Assembly: GCA_944385785.1 (NCBI GenBank)
Contig: CALWYO010000022.1
Coordinates: 1-38,581, forward strand
DNA from: an uncultured Oscillospiraceae bacterium
Lineage (GTDB): Bacteria; Bacillota; Clostridia; Oscillospirales; Oscillospiraceae
Length of the DNA stretch: 38,581 bases
Direction: 5' to 3'
In this document: positions 1-8,179 of the stretch, one piece after another
Layout of the letters: each line of letters starts with the position of its first letter
Numbering within the stretch: position 1 is the first letter of the stretch
Program-made: the position numbers and the translations under genes
Notes under the pieces: generated by a model
Databases searched by the model: none
Told to the model about the DNA's origin: nothing
The model's input: the letters and a program-made list of their open reading frames with translations, nothing else

Positions 1-28
1 AGTGGAGGACGGCAGGATAGCCGGATAG
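1..28 (+). CDS. Possible 3' end of an upstream plus-strand gene
   Basis: Reading from base 2, one frame gives VEDGRIAG and a TAG stop at 26-28. A strong plus-strand terminator follows at 49-109, so some plus-strand transcript must enter from the left. The other two frames also stop quickly, at 16-18 and 55-57, so the choice of frame is a guess. No function can be read from eight residues. Confidence 0.25.
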
Positions 29-48
29 AGAACAGTGTATACAGCGGA

Positions 49-109
49 ATAGGATAATTTAGCCAGCGCCCTATGTAAGACGCTGGCTAAATTATCCTAT
101 AAATTTTTT
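49..109 (+). terminator. Rho-independent terminator for an upstream plus-strand gene
   Basis: Perfect inverted repeat with 20-bp arms (49-68 and 81-100), a 12-nt loop and a run of six T at 104-109 on the plus strand. The right arm overlaps the stop codon of the convergent DUF362 gene (97-99). On the minus strand the stem is not followed by a T run, so it mainly serves plus-strand transcription entering from outside the window. Confidence 0.8.
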
Positions 110-1224
110 AGTCCTCTGTGTACTCCAATGGCGTGAGCGGGGCACATCTCCTGACAGCAGAAGCATGAGATGCAGCCGCGCCTTGGCATCGTGGCCTTGC
201 CCCCAGTTATTGAGATTATTTTTTGAGGACAGCTTTCGGCGCACTTTCCGCAGCCGACACACTTTTTCCTGTCTACATGGGGATATGAACGTAAAAGGGC
301 GTCCATTACTTTTGAAGCCGCCCACCTTAACGGGCGCGGCACGTTGTCTGAAAAGCTGGTGCTCTTTGTAGCGTCAGGGAGTATAAAAGGTTGGGCAGAG
401 GGTGAAAACTCATCTCCTGAGTATTCAATTCCATCCGGCAGCAGGCCCATCTCAGCCGCGGTGGCGATATGCGGAATATCCATGGGCTCCAAACCCATAA
501 AACGGCACGCCGCTATATCAAGGGCGAAGACATCTGTTGAGGCAAACGTATACCCTGTGTGTTTTACAGTGCCGCCACCAGGACCGTTGCCCTCCATGGA
601 GTCCACGGCGTCTAATATGGTGAGGTCGGGTTTTATGGTAATTGCCAGTTCGCAGAGCATTTTGGAAAAACCGGAGATGTCGGGGAAGCGCCGGTGCATA
701 TCTGGCTTTTGAAGTCCAGGTATAGTTCCGAAAAGATTTTTTACACCGGCAGAAACCGTCGTCATGGCGTGAGTTTTCAGTTTTGGTATGTTAATAATAT
801 AATCTGCGGTGATGGCTGGCGTTATAATATTGTAACTGTGAACCAGCGGGGCGGCTATGGAGGGTCTTACCTGACCATATGAAAAATCACGGTTGAGATA
901 CGGTTCAATATCGGGGCGGATAAGGCCGGCGGCGGAGCAGACCGCGCGGAAGTGTTCCTGGTTATAGAGACCTCCCGGACTATCTGCCACTACAATATCT
1001 GTGACGCCAATCTCCAGCAGACAGCGTATAACCGCCGCGATAAGAGAGTGATGCGTAGTTACAGCGGCGGATGGCTTGCGCGCGGAAAGCAGATTCGGTT
1101 TTATAAGGACGCGCATACCAGGCTTTGGCAGAGCCTGAAAATGCTCCTGAAAATGCCTGCACACTGCCGTGTATACCACGCTTTCCTCGTAAGAAGGCGT
1201 GGATAAAAAAGATACCTTGCTCAT
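97..1224 (-). CDS. DUF362 domain protein with C-terminal 2x[4Fe-4S] ferredoxin
   Basis: 375 residues. The N-terminal three quarters carry DUF362 hallmarks: LIKPNLL (40-46), DSPGG (81-85), NIPKLKTH (145-152), GVKNLFG (160-166) and DSMEGNGPGGG (208-218). The C-terminus is a bacterial-type ferredoxin with two CxxCxxCxxxCP clusters at Cys322/325/328/332 and Cys351/354/357/361. This DUF362-ferredoxin fusion is common in anaerobic Firmicutes, and its substrate is not established; an electron-transfer role is inferred. No signal peptide or membrane segment is seen, so it should be cytoplasmic. The ATG start has a GGGGGA ribosome site 7 nt upstream and its own SigA promoter at 1263-1291. It is transcribed alone, divergent from the RNA methyltransferase. 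Confidence 0.85.
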   Translation of the reverse strand: MSKVSFLSTPSYEESVVYTAVCRHFQEHFQALPKPGMRVLIKPNLLSARKPSAAVTTHHSLIAAVIRCLLEIGVTDIVVADSPGGLYNQEHFRAVCSAAGLIRPDIEPYLNRDFSYGQVRPSIAAPLVHSYNIITPAITADYIINIPKLKTHAMTTVSAGVKNLFGTIPGLQKPDMHRRFPDISGFSKMLCELAITIKPDLTILDAVDSMEGNGPGGGTVKHTGYTFASTDVFALDIAACRFMGLEPMDIPHIATAAEMGLLPDGIEYSGDEFSPSAQPFILPDATKSTSFSDNVPRPLRWAASKVMDALLRSYPHVDRKKCVGCGKCAESCPQKIISITGGKATMPRRGCISCFCCQEMCPAHAIGVHRGLKNL

Positions 1225-1262
1225 ACATATCCCCCTGACCGTTTTCGCTACTTTGCCTGTCT

Positions 1263-1291
1263 ATGATAACACGGCTTACGGTTTATTTCAA
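1263..1291 (-). promoter_or_regulatory. SigA promoter for the DUF362 gene
   Basis: Minus-strand TTGAAA (1286-1291), 17-bp spacer, TATCAT (1263-1268) preceded by TGT (extended -10). It lies 39 bp upstream of the start codon. The hexamers are identical to those of the divergent promoter at 1313-1341. Confidence 0.65.
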
Positions 1292-1312
1292 CGAGAGCGA
1301 TGCCCAATAAGA

Positions 1313-1341
1313 TTGAAATAACGTGCTGACTGTGGTATCAT
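1313..1341 (+). promoter_or_regulatory. SigA promoter for the RNA methyltransferase gene
   Basis: TTGAAA (1313-1318), 17-bp spacer, TATCAT (1336-1341) preceded by TGG (extended -10). The transcript would start about 27 nt before the ATG at 1375, leaving a short leader. Confidence 0.65.
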
Positions 1342-1374
1342 TAATGCACTTTGTTTTGAGAAAGATGTGACATT

Positions 1375-2520
1375 ATGGAGTTTAAACTGTGCGCTCCGTG
1401 CCTTTTTGGACTTGAAGGCCCATTGGGTAATGAACTGCGGCACATGGGTATGGGCGATGTACGGGGAGAAAACGGACGTGTGAATTTTTCCGGATCTCTA
1501 AATGATATTGCCAGAGCGAATATTCGCAGCCGATTTGCTGAGAGAATATTAATAGAGATTGGCAGATGCCGCGTTACGACTTTTGATCAACTGTTTGAGG
1601 CGGTAAGATCAATGGAGTGGGAGCGGTACATTCCAAAAGATGGGGCCTATCCGGTCAAAGGCTACAGCCTGAATTCACAATTGCACTCTGTACCGGACTG
1701 TCAGAAAATAATCAAGAAAGCGGTGTCCAAAAGGCTGGGGGCGGTTTATAAAATCTCCTGGCTCCCTGAAAACGGTGCGCTTTATCAAATACAGTTTTCC
1801 ATAATGCGGGATGAGGCTGTGCTCTATCTTGATACCACCGGCACCGGCCTCCATAAACGAGGTTACAGGCCGGCCCAGGTGGCGGCGCCTTTAAGGGAGA
1901 CGCTTGCGGCGGCTTTGGTGGATATAGCGGGATACAGAGGAAGAGGGGAATTCTGTGATCCCTTCTGCGGCAGCGGAACTATTGCCATAGAGGCCGCTCT
2001 CGCCGCAAAAGGACGCGCGCCGGGGCTGATGCGTTCTTTTTCTGCCCAGAAATGGGACTGGATGTCGGAAAGTATCTGGAATGGCGCGCGTAATGAGGCG
2101 AGATCAAAGGAGTTTGATAGAGAGTACCATATAATAGCGTCAGACATAGATCAAAAGGCAGTGGAAATAGCAAGGCAAAATGCAAAAAGAGCCGGTGTCG
2201 ACAGACTTATATCTTTTTCCCAGGCTGACGCCGGTAAATTTGCCAGGGATAGTTCTGACGGTATAATAGTGACAAACCCGCCTTATGGGGAACGTCTTAT
2301 GGAGAAGCGCCAGGCTGCGGAGCTGATGGAGAGGTTTGGGAAAGCCATGAGGCTGTGCCGAGGCTGGGATGTAAATATAATCTCTTCAGATGAGGAACTT
2401 GAGCGCCATTTTGGGCAGCAAGCGGAAAAAGTGCGTAAACTTTATAATGGTATGATAAAGTGTGGATATTATATGTTTTCAACAAAGATATCCAGCGGCG
2501 GGAGACGCAATGCAAAATGA
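1375..2520 (+). CDS. THUMP-domain class I SAM-dependent RNA methyltransferase (RlmL N-half/YpsC-like)
   Basis: 381 residues. The N-terminal part (about 1-160) matches the ferredoxin-like/THUMP RNA-binding region of COG0116 methyltransferases. The catalytic Rossmann domain follows, with DPFCGSGT at 195-202 (AdoMet-binding loop) and NPPYGERL at 301-308 (base N-methylation motif). Characterised relatives make N2-methylguanosine in 23S rRNA; the exact position modified here is inferred, not visible. Length matches the stand-alone Gram-positive form rather than the fused RlmKL of Proteobacteria. The stop overlaps the start of the next gene (ATGA at 2517-2520), indicating translational coupling to the lipid kinase. 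Confidence 0.87.
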   Translation: MEFKLCAPCLFGLEGPLGNELRHMGMGDVRGENGRVNFSGSLNDIARANIRSRFAERILIEIGRCRVTTFDQLFEAVRSMEWERYIPKDGAYPVKGYSLNSQLHSVPDCQKIIKKAVSKRLGAVYKISWLPENGALYQIQFSIMRDEAVLYLDTTGTGLHKRGYRPAQVAAPLRETLAAALVDIAGYRGRGEFCDPFCGSGTIAIEAALAAKGRAPGLMRSFSAQKWDWMSESIWNGARNEARSKEFDREYHIIASDIDQKAVEIARQNAKRAGVDRLISFSQADAGKFARDSSDGIIVTNPPYGERLMEKRQAAELMERFGKAMRLCRGWDVNIISSDEELERHFGQQAEKVRKLYNGMIKCGYYMFSTKISSGGRRNAK

Positions 2521-3482
2521 GGCATCTTTTTATAATAAATCCTGCTGCAGGCGGCAAAAAGCGTGATGTGGCAGCGGAGAAAAGTCAGATAGTGGAACTG
2601 ATGGACGAGCTTGGCTGTGATTATGAGATATATGAGACAGTCGCACCTATGGATGCCTCTGAAAAGGTACGTCGCGAGGCAATTAAAGGTAGGCAGCTGC
2701 GGGTATATGCTTTTGGAGGAGACGGCACTTTAGCTGAGTGTGTCCATGGTGCAGCGGGATTTTCAAACGCCGCTGTGACGCAGTATCCATGCGGCACTGG
2801 CAACGATTTTTTGCGGATCTTTGGTGAGAAAATAAAAATTTTCCGCAATATTAATGCACTTGTCCACGGCGAAACGCATCCAATGGATATAATTGATGTA
2901 AACGGCAGAAAGTGTATGAACATCTGCTCTGTAGGGATCGACGCCAGAGTGGGAACAGATGTACACAAATATAGCCGACTTCCGTTTATATCGGGTACAG
3001 GGGCGTATATTATGTCTCTGGTAGTCAATTTTATTAAGGGGCTTAATCAGAAGCTGACAATATCCACGGACCAGGGGGAACATAACGGGGTTTTTGCCCT
3101 TGTATGTGTCTGCAACGGAAGATTTTACGGCGGAGGTTTCAATCCTACAAAAACCGCGCCGCCTGATGCCGGCCTTCTGGACGTACTCATAGCGGGAAAG
3201 GTGAGCCGATTAAAAGCCACTGTGCTGTTGAGGGACTATGCCAATGGGAGTTGGGCAAAACACCCCCAGATAATAGAGTATAGCCAGGGTAGGCATGTGA
3301 GAATAGAGGGGCAGAAGAAACTTGTCATTAATGCAGACGGCGAGCGGTTAGAGGCAATGAAGGCAGAGATACGTATAGTGCGTGGAGGTGTGAATTTCAT
3401 ATACCCCATGGGTTGCGGCAGAGTGGCGGGATCTGCAGCAAATCAGAACGCGGATATTTTTACAAAAAATAGTAATTTGTGA
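2517..3482 (+). CDS. Diacylglycerol kinase family lipid kinase (DgkB/YegS type)
   Basis: 321 residues from the ATG that overlaps the upstream stop; a GGGAG ribosome site precedes it. An in-frame upstream start at 2460 would bury 58 bases in the methyltransferase and lacks a ribosome site, so I reject it. The nucleotide-binding motifs are plain: INPAAGG near the N-terminus, then FGGDGTLAE (the DAGK catalytic GGDGT) and PCGTGNDF. Family members phosphorylate diacylglycerol or a related lipid with ATP at the membrane surface, feeding phosphatidate back into phospholipid synthesis. No membrane segments are seen. The precise lipid substrate cannot be told from sequence. A gap of about 185 bp with the gro promoter follows. 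Confidence 0.88.
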   Translation: MRHLFIINPAAGGKKRDVAAEKSQIVELMDELGCDYEIYETVAPMDASEKVRREAIKGRQLRVYAFGGDGTLAECVHGAAGFSNAAVTQYPCGTGNDFLRIFGEKIKIFRNINALVHGETHPMDIIDVNGRKCMNICSVGIDARVGTDVHKYSRLPFISGTGAYIMSLVVNFIKGLNQKLTISTDQGEHNGVFALVCVCNGRFYGGGFNPTKTAPPDAGLLDVLIAGKVSRLKATVLLRDYANGSWAKHPQIIEYSQGRHVRIEGQKKLVINADGERLEAMKAEIRIVRGGVNFIYPMGCGRVAGSAANQNADIFTKNSNL

Positions 3483-3555
3483 GGGAATTGGCACTGTATA
3501 TCAAAATAACTATAAAACTTGGTAAATAATCTACAAAACATAGGCATAATAACTA

Positions 3556-3584
3556 TTGCAGAATGAATTGAAGTGGGTTATTAT
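3556..3584 (+). promoter_or_regulatory. groESL SigA promoter
   Basis: TTGCAG (3556-3561), 17-bp spacer, TATTAT (3579-3584). The predicted start falls just before the CIRCE repeat, the usual geometry of HrcA-controlled promoters. An overlapping TATAAT at 3582-3587 would give a 20-bp spacing, so the exact -10 is uncertain. Confidence 0.6.
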
Positions 3585-3593
3585 AATAACAGT

Positions 3594-3620
3594 TTAGCAC
3601 TCAAACAAGCTGAGTGCTAA
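3594..3620 (+). promoter_or_regulatory. CIRCE operator (HrcA binding site)
   Basis: Perfect TTAGCACTC-N9-GAGTGCTAA inverted repeat, identical to the CIRCE consensus, 48 bp upstream of groES. HrcA is known to repress groESL through this element until heat shock titrates GroEL. No hrcA gene lies in the window, so the repressor is encoded elsewhere. Confidence 0.97.
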
Positions 3621-3668
3621 ACGTCCAAAACAGTTAAAAAATATATTCAGATACAGGAGGCAGCAGAA

Positions 3669-3953
3669 ATGACACTCAAACCGTTAGCAGACAGAGTCAT
3701 TATAAAGCGGGTCCCAGCAGAGGAGACCACAAAGGGCGGTCTTATCCTCACAAGCGCATCCCAGGAAAAACCACAGGTGTATGAGGTTGTGGCAGTGGGT
3801 CCCGGCGGCTTTATTGACGGCAATGAGGTTGAGATGGAAGTGGACGTTGGCGACAAGGTTATTACCGGTAAGTACTCAGGCACCGAGGTCAAACTGGATG
3901 ATGAGGAGCTGACCATAGTCCGCCAGAGCGATATACTCGCGATAGTTGAATAA
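3669..3953 (+). CDS. groES: Co-chaperonin GroES
   Basis: 94 residues, normal length for GroES. It opens with the family signature LKPLADRVIIKR, followed by the mobile-loop region (TTKGGLILTSASQEKP, about residues 20-35), with GGLIL matching the GroEL-contact tripeptide region. It forms the heptameric lid of the GroEL folding chamber in the cytoplasm. AGGAGG ribosome site upstream; groEL starts 16 bp after the stop with its own AGGAGG. Regulated by the CIRCE element just upstream. Confidence 0.98.
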   Translation: MTLKPLADRVIIKRVPAEETTKGGLILTSASQEKPQVYEVVAVGPGGFIDGNEVEMEVDVGDKVITGKYSGTEVKLDDEELTIVRQSDILAIVE

Positions 3954-3957
3954 TTAG

Positions 3958-5592
<1,635 letters not shown>

Positions 5593-5634
5593 TAGTTAAT
5601 CTTGATATTATAAATTATTATAGATGTGTTATAG

Positions 5635-5680
5635 GGCGGAGTGATATGTATTTGCATATCACTCCGCCGATTTTTATTTT
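5635..5680 (+). terminator. Rho-independent terminator after groEL
   Basis: Perfect 14-bp arms (5635-5648 and 5655-5668) around a 6-nt loop, GC-rich at the base, followed by a T-rich tract (TTTTTATTTT, 5671-5680). It starts 43 bp after the groEL stop. Confidence 0.93.
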
Positions 5681-6189
5681 GTTGCCTTAATTGGGCTACC
5701 TTGTGGGACGGAAGGTCCGAGATATCAGGTAGATTTTACTGGAGTTTATTATATTAAGCTTAACTTTTAGTTAAAGAGCCGTCGAATTAACGCCGTATTG
5801 CTTTTTAAATTTCATTTCAACAAAACCATTTGTTATAAATCTAAAACTGAGATGTACGGATATAGGAGACGTGGCATTAGCTCTGTTATTGTATATGTTT
5901 AGCCTGTAACGGCACTTTTACAGTGATGGCAGCATTACGTGCCCATATCAGTAAATAGATTTTACAGAGATTTGCTTTTTTAAACCTTGCCGAAACGGAT
6001 GCGGTTATGTTATCTTGTATCGGGAAAGCATTTTTATAATTGATACTGATACATGTGGACTTTGTGGAAAGATCGCTTTTTAGCTTATTACAGATATATA
6101 AAGTTTAATTGATAATTAATTTCTTGGATTCAAGATAGATGAATCATTGTTAGAGTTGAAACTAAGTGGGGAACCTGATTGGAGGAAAG
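5681..6189. other. Gene-free AT-rich spacer between gro operon and ABC transporter
   Basis: About 510 bp with no credible coding frame; the longest ATG-started frames on the plus strand are under 20 codons and lack ribosome sites. At its left end is a nested dyad: outer CTACCT (5696-5701) with AGGTAG (5727-5732), inner GGAC (5706-5709) with GTCC (5715-5718). I could not fit a known riboswitch, tRNA or small RNA to it. The rest is AT-rich and likely contains the ABC operon promoter, but no clean -35/-10 pair stands out. Confidence 0.5.
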
Positions 6190-7104
6190 ATGAAGGATAT
6201 AATTAGAATAGATAACTTAAGTAAGGACTTCGGAGACATAAAGGCAGTCCAGAATTTAAGTTTTAGAGTGAAAGAGGGTGAGTTGTTTGCGTTTCTTGGC
6301 GTAAACGGAGCTGGGAAATCCACCACAATAAACATTATGTGCGGACAGCTTTCAAAAGATAGTGGAGAAATATTGATTGACGGAAAGGATATTGATAGGG
6401 ATTCAGACTCTATCAAGAGGGAGCTTGGAGTGGTATTTCAGTTCTCCGCATTGGATTCGGCCCTTTCCGTTTATGACAATTTGGAAAGCAGGGCTGCGCT
6501 TTACGGTATCATTGGAAAGGAATTTGAAAAGCGATTTGGGGAGTTGGCCAGATTGTTGGAATTTGGCGATTTGATAAAGCGTCCTGTCGGTAAACTGTCA
6601 GGGGGACAAAGAAGGAGAATAGATATTGCCCGGGCGCTATTCCATCAGCCCAAAATCCTGATTCTCGATGAACCAACTACAGGACTTGACCCGCAGACAC
6701 GCAAAGCAATTTGGAATGTTATTTTTAATCTCAGAAAAGATAAGAATATGACGGTGTTTTTAACAACCCACTATATGGAAGAAGCTGCTGAGGCAGACTA
6801 TGTGGTAATTATCGATAGTGGAAAAATATCAGCCGAAGGGACGCCGCTGGAACTTAAGAATACTTATACAGGGGATTACATCACTCTTTACGGAGTAAGT
6901 GAAGATACTGTAAAAATGCTTAATATGGGATATGAAAAGATGAGGGATGCTTACCGGTTGTCGGTTCCGGATACAAAGACAGCTACAGAACTTATCATAA
7001 GATTTCCACAGATATTTGTTGATTACGAGATTACAAAAGGAAAAATGGACGACGTTTTTCTTGCTGTTACCGGAAAGACATTGGTAGGAGGCGGTGGAAA
7101 ATGA
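6190..7104 (+). CDS. ABC transporter ATP-binding protein (ABC-2 exporter type)
   Basis: 304 residues from the ATG at 6190, which has GGAGG 4 nt upstream. A GTG at 6166 in the same frame has no ribosome site. Walker A is GVNGAGKS, the signature is LSGGQRRR, Walker B is ILILDEPTTGLD, and the switch His lies in TTHYMEE. The C-terminal extension (about 225-304) is typical of drug/antibiotic-type ABC-2 exporters of the DrrA/NodI class. It should power the membrane protein encoded next, whose ATG overlaps this stop (ATGA, 7101-7104). The substrate is unknown; no dedicated regulator is adjacent. Confidence 0.93.
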   Translation: MKDIIRIDNLSKDFGDIKAVQNLSFRVKEGELFAFLGVNGAGKSTTINIMCGQLSKDSGEILIDGKDIDRDSDSIKRELGVVFQFSALDSALSVYDNLESRAALYGIIGKEFEKRFGELARLLEFGDLIKRPVGKLSGGQRRRIDIARALFHQPKILILDEPTTGLDPQTRKAIWNVIFNLRKDKNMTVFLTTHYMEEAAEADYVVIIDSGKISAEGTPLELKNTYTGDYITLYGVSEDTVKMLNMGYEKMRDAYRLSVPDTKTATELIIRFPQIFVDYEITKGKMDDVFLAVTGKTLVGGGGK

Positions 7105-7997
7105 GTGCGGCATTGATTTTTGTCAAAAGAAACATAAAGTTATTCTTTAAAGATAAAGGCATGTTTTTTACCTCCCTTATTACTCCTGCTATCCTGCTTG
7201 TGCTTTACAGTACGTTTTTGGGAAATGTGTACAGGGATACGTTTACAAGCAGTTTGCCGGACACACTGATGATTTCTGAAAACATAGTAGACGGACTTGT
7301 GGGAGCACAGCTTGTGTCTTCAATTCTCGCTGTCTCTTGCGTGACAGTTGCCTTTTGCTCAAACTTTTTAATGGTACAGGATAAGGCCAGCGGAACCGTG
7401 AGAGATTTGCGGATATCTCCGGTAAAATCATCGGTGCTCTCGGTCGGCTACTATGCAGCTACCTTTATCTCCACACTTATGATATGCCTTGCTGCAATGT
7501 GTATCTGCCTCGCTTATGTTGCGGCTGTCGGTTGGTATATGTCAGTAGAAGACGTGATTTTCCTGGCTGTCGATGTTGTTTTATTAGTCTTATTTGGAAC
7601 TGCGTTATCCTCGGTTATAAATTTCTTTTTATCAACACAGGGACAGATTTCGGCTATGGGGGCAATTATAAGCGCGGGGTATGGATTTATATGCGGTGCT
7701 TATATGCCTATCTCATCTTTTGGAGACGGACTTCAAAAAGCAGTGGCTTTTTTGCCCAGTACATACGGCACGTCTCTTATACGAAACCATTCTATGGGCG
7801 GTGTGCTCTCTGAAATGCAAAATCAGGGTGTTCCAGCGGATATCATCCAGGAGATGAGAGATTCTCTGGACTGCAATATATATTTTTTTGAGAAGCAGAT
7901 GGACATATCGGTTATGTATATAATTATAGTTTCTGCTACCGCACTGCTTATAGGGGTTTATATTCTCCTGAACGCCTTAAAAAAAGAAAAAAAGTAA
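7101..7997 (+). CDS. ABC-2 type transporter permease
   Basis: 298 residues. The layout fits an ABC-2 permease: a cytoplasmic N-terminus, a first hydrophobic helix (about 21-41), an outside loop, then helices near 72-95, 111-140, 146-170, 178-205 and 268-292. A VRDLRISPVKSS stretch between helices 2 and 3 corresponds to the cytoplasmic loop that contacts the ATPase in this family. It is translationally coupled to the upstream ATP-binding gene. Together they form a simple half-size exporter, probably for a lipid, peptide or drug; direction and cargo are inferred from family only. The C-terminus ends in a lysine-rich cytoplasmic tail. Confidence 0.9.
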   Translation: MSAALIFVKRNIKLFFKDKGMFFTSLITPAILLVLYSTFLGNVYRDTFTSSLPDTLMISENIVDGLVGAQLVSSILAVSCVTVAFCSNFLMVQDKASGTVRDLRISPVKSSVLSVGYYAATFISTLMICLAAMCICLAYVAAVGWYMSVEDVIFLAVDVVLLVLFGTALSSVINFFLSTQGQISAMGAIISAGYGFICGAYMPISSFGDGLQKAVAFLPSTYGTSLIRNHSMGGVLSEMQNQGVPADIIQEMRDSLDCNIYFFEKQMDISVMYIIIVSATALLIGVYILLNALKKEKK

Positions 7998-8096
7998 ATT
8001 TGTATGGATTTTATAAAAGATGCCCCGCTTTAATGAAGCTCCGGTTTTAAATTTAAAGTGGGAGTTAAAATATACGTAATTATGGGAAATCTCACA

Positions 8097-8124
8097 TTGC
8101 TTTCCATTGCGGATGTGATATAAT
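8097..8124 (+). promoter_or_regulatory. SigA promoter for the GH3 gene
   Basis: TTGCTT (8097-8102), 16-bp spacer, TATAAT (8119-8124) with TGA just before it (extended -10). The start codon is about 55 bp downstream. A weak 10-bp stem (8024-8033 with 8053-8062, one G-U pair) upstream may mark the end of the ABC operon, but it lacks a T run. Confidence 0.65.
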
Positions 8125-8179
8125 TCAGTTACATACTTATGGGATGCGTGTTCCAACAGATAAAAACGGAGGGATAAAT

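Noticed and set aside
344..712. Plus-strand frame opposite the DUF362-ferredoxin gene
   Set aside because: Antisense to a clearly recognised protein with all motifs in the other strand; no ribosome site or family resemblance.
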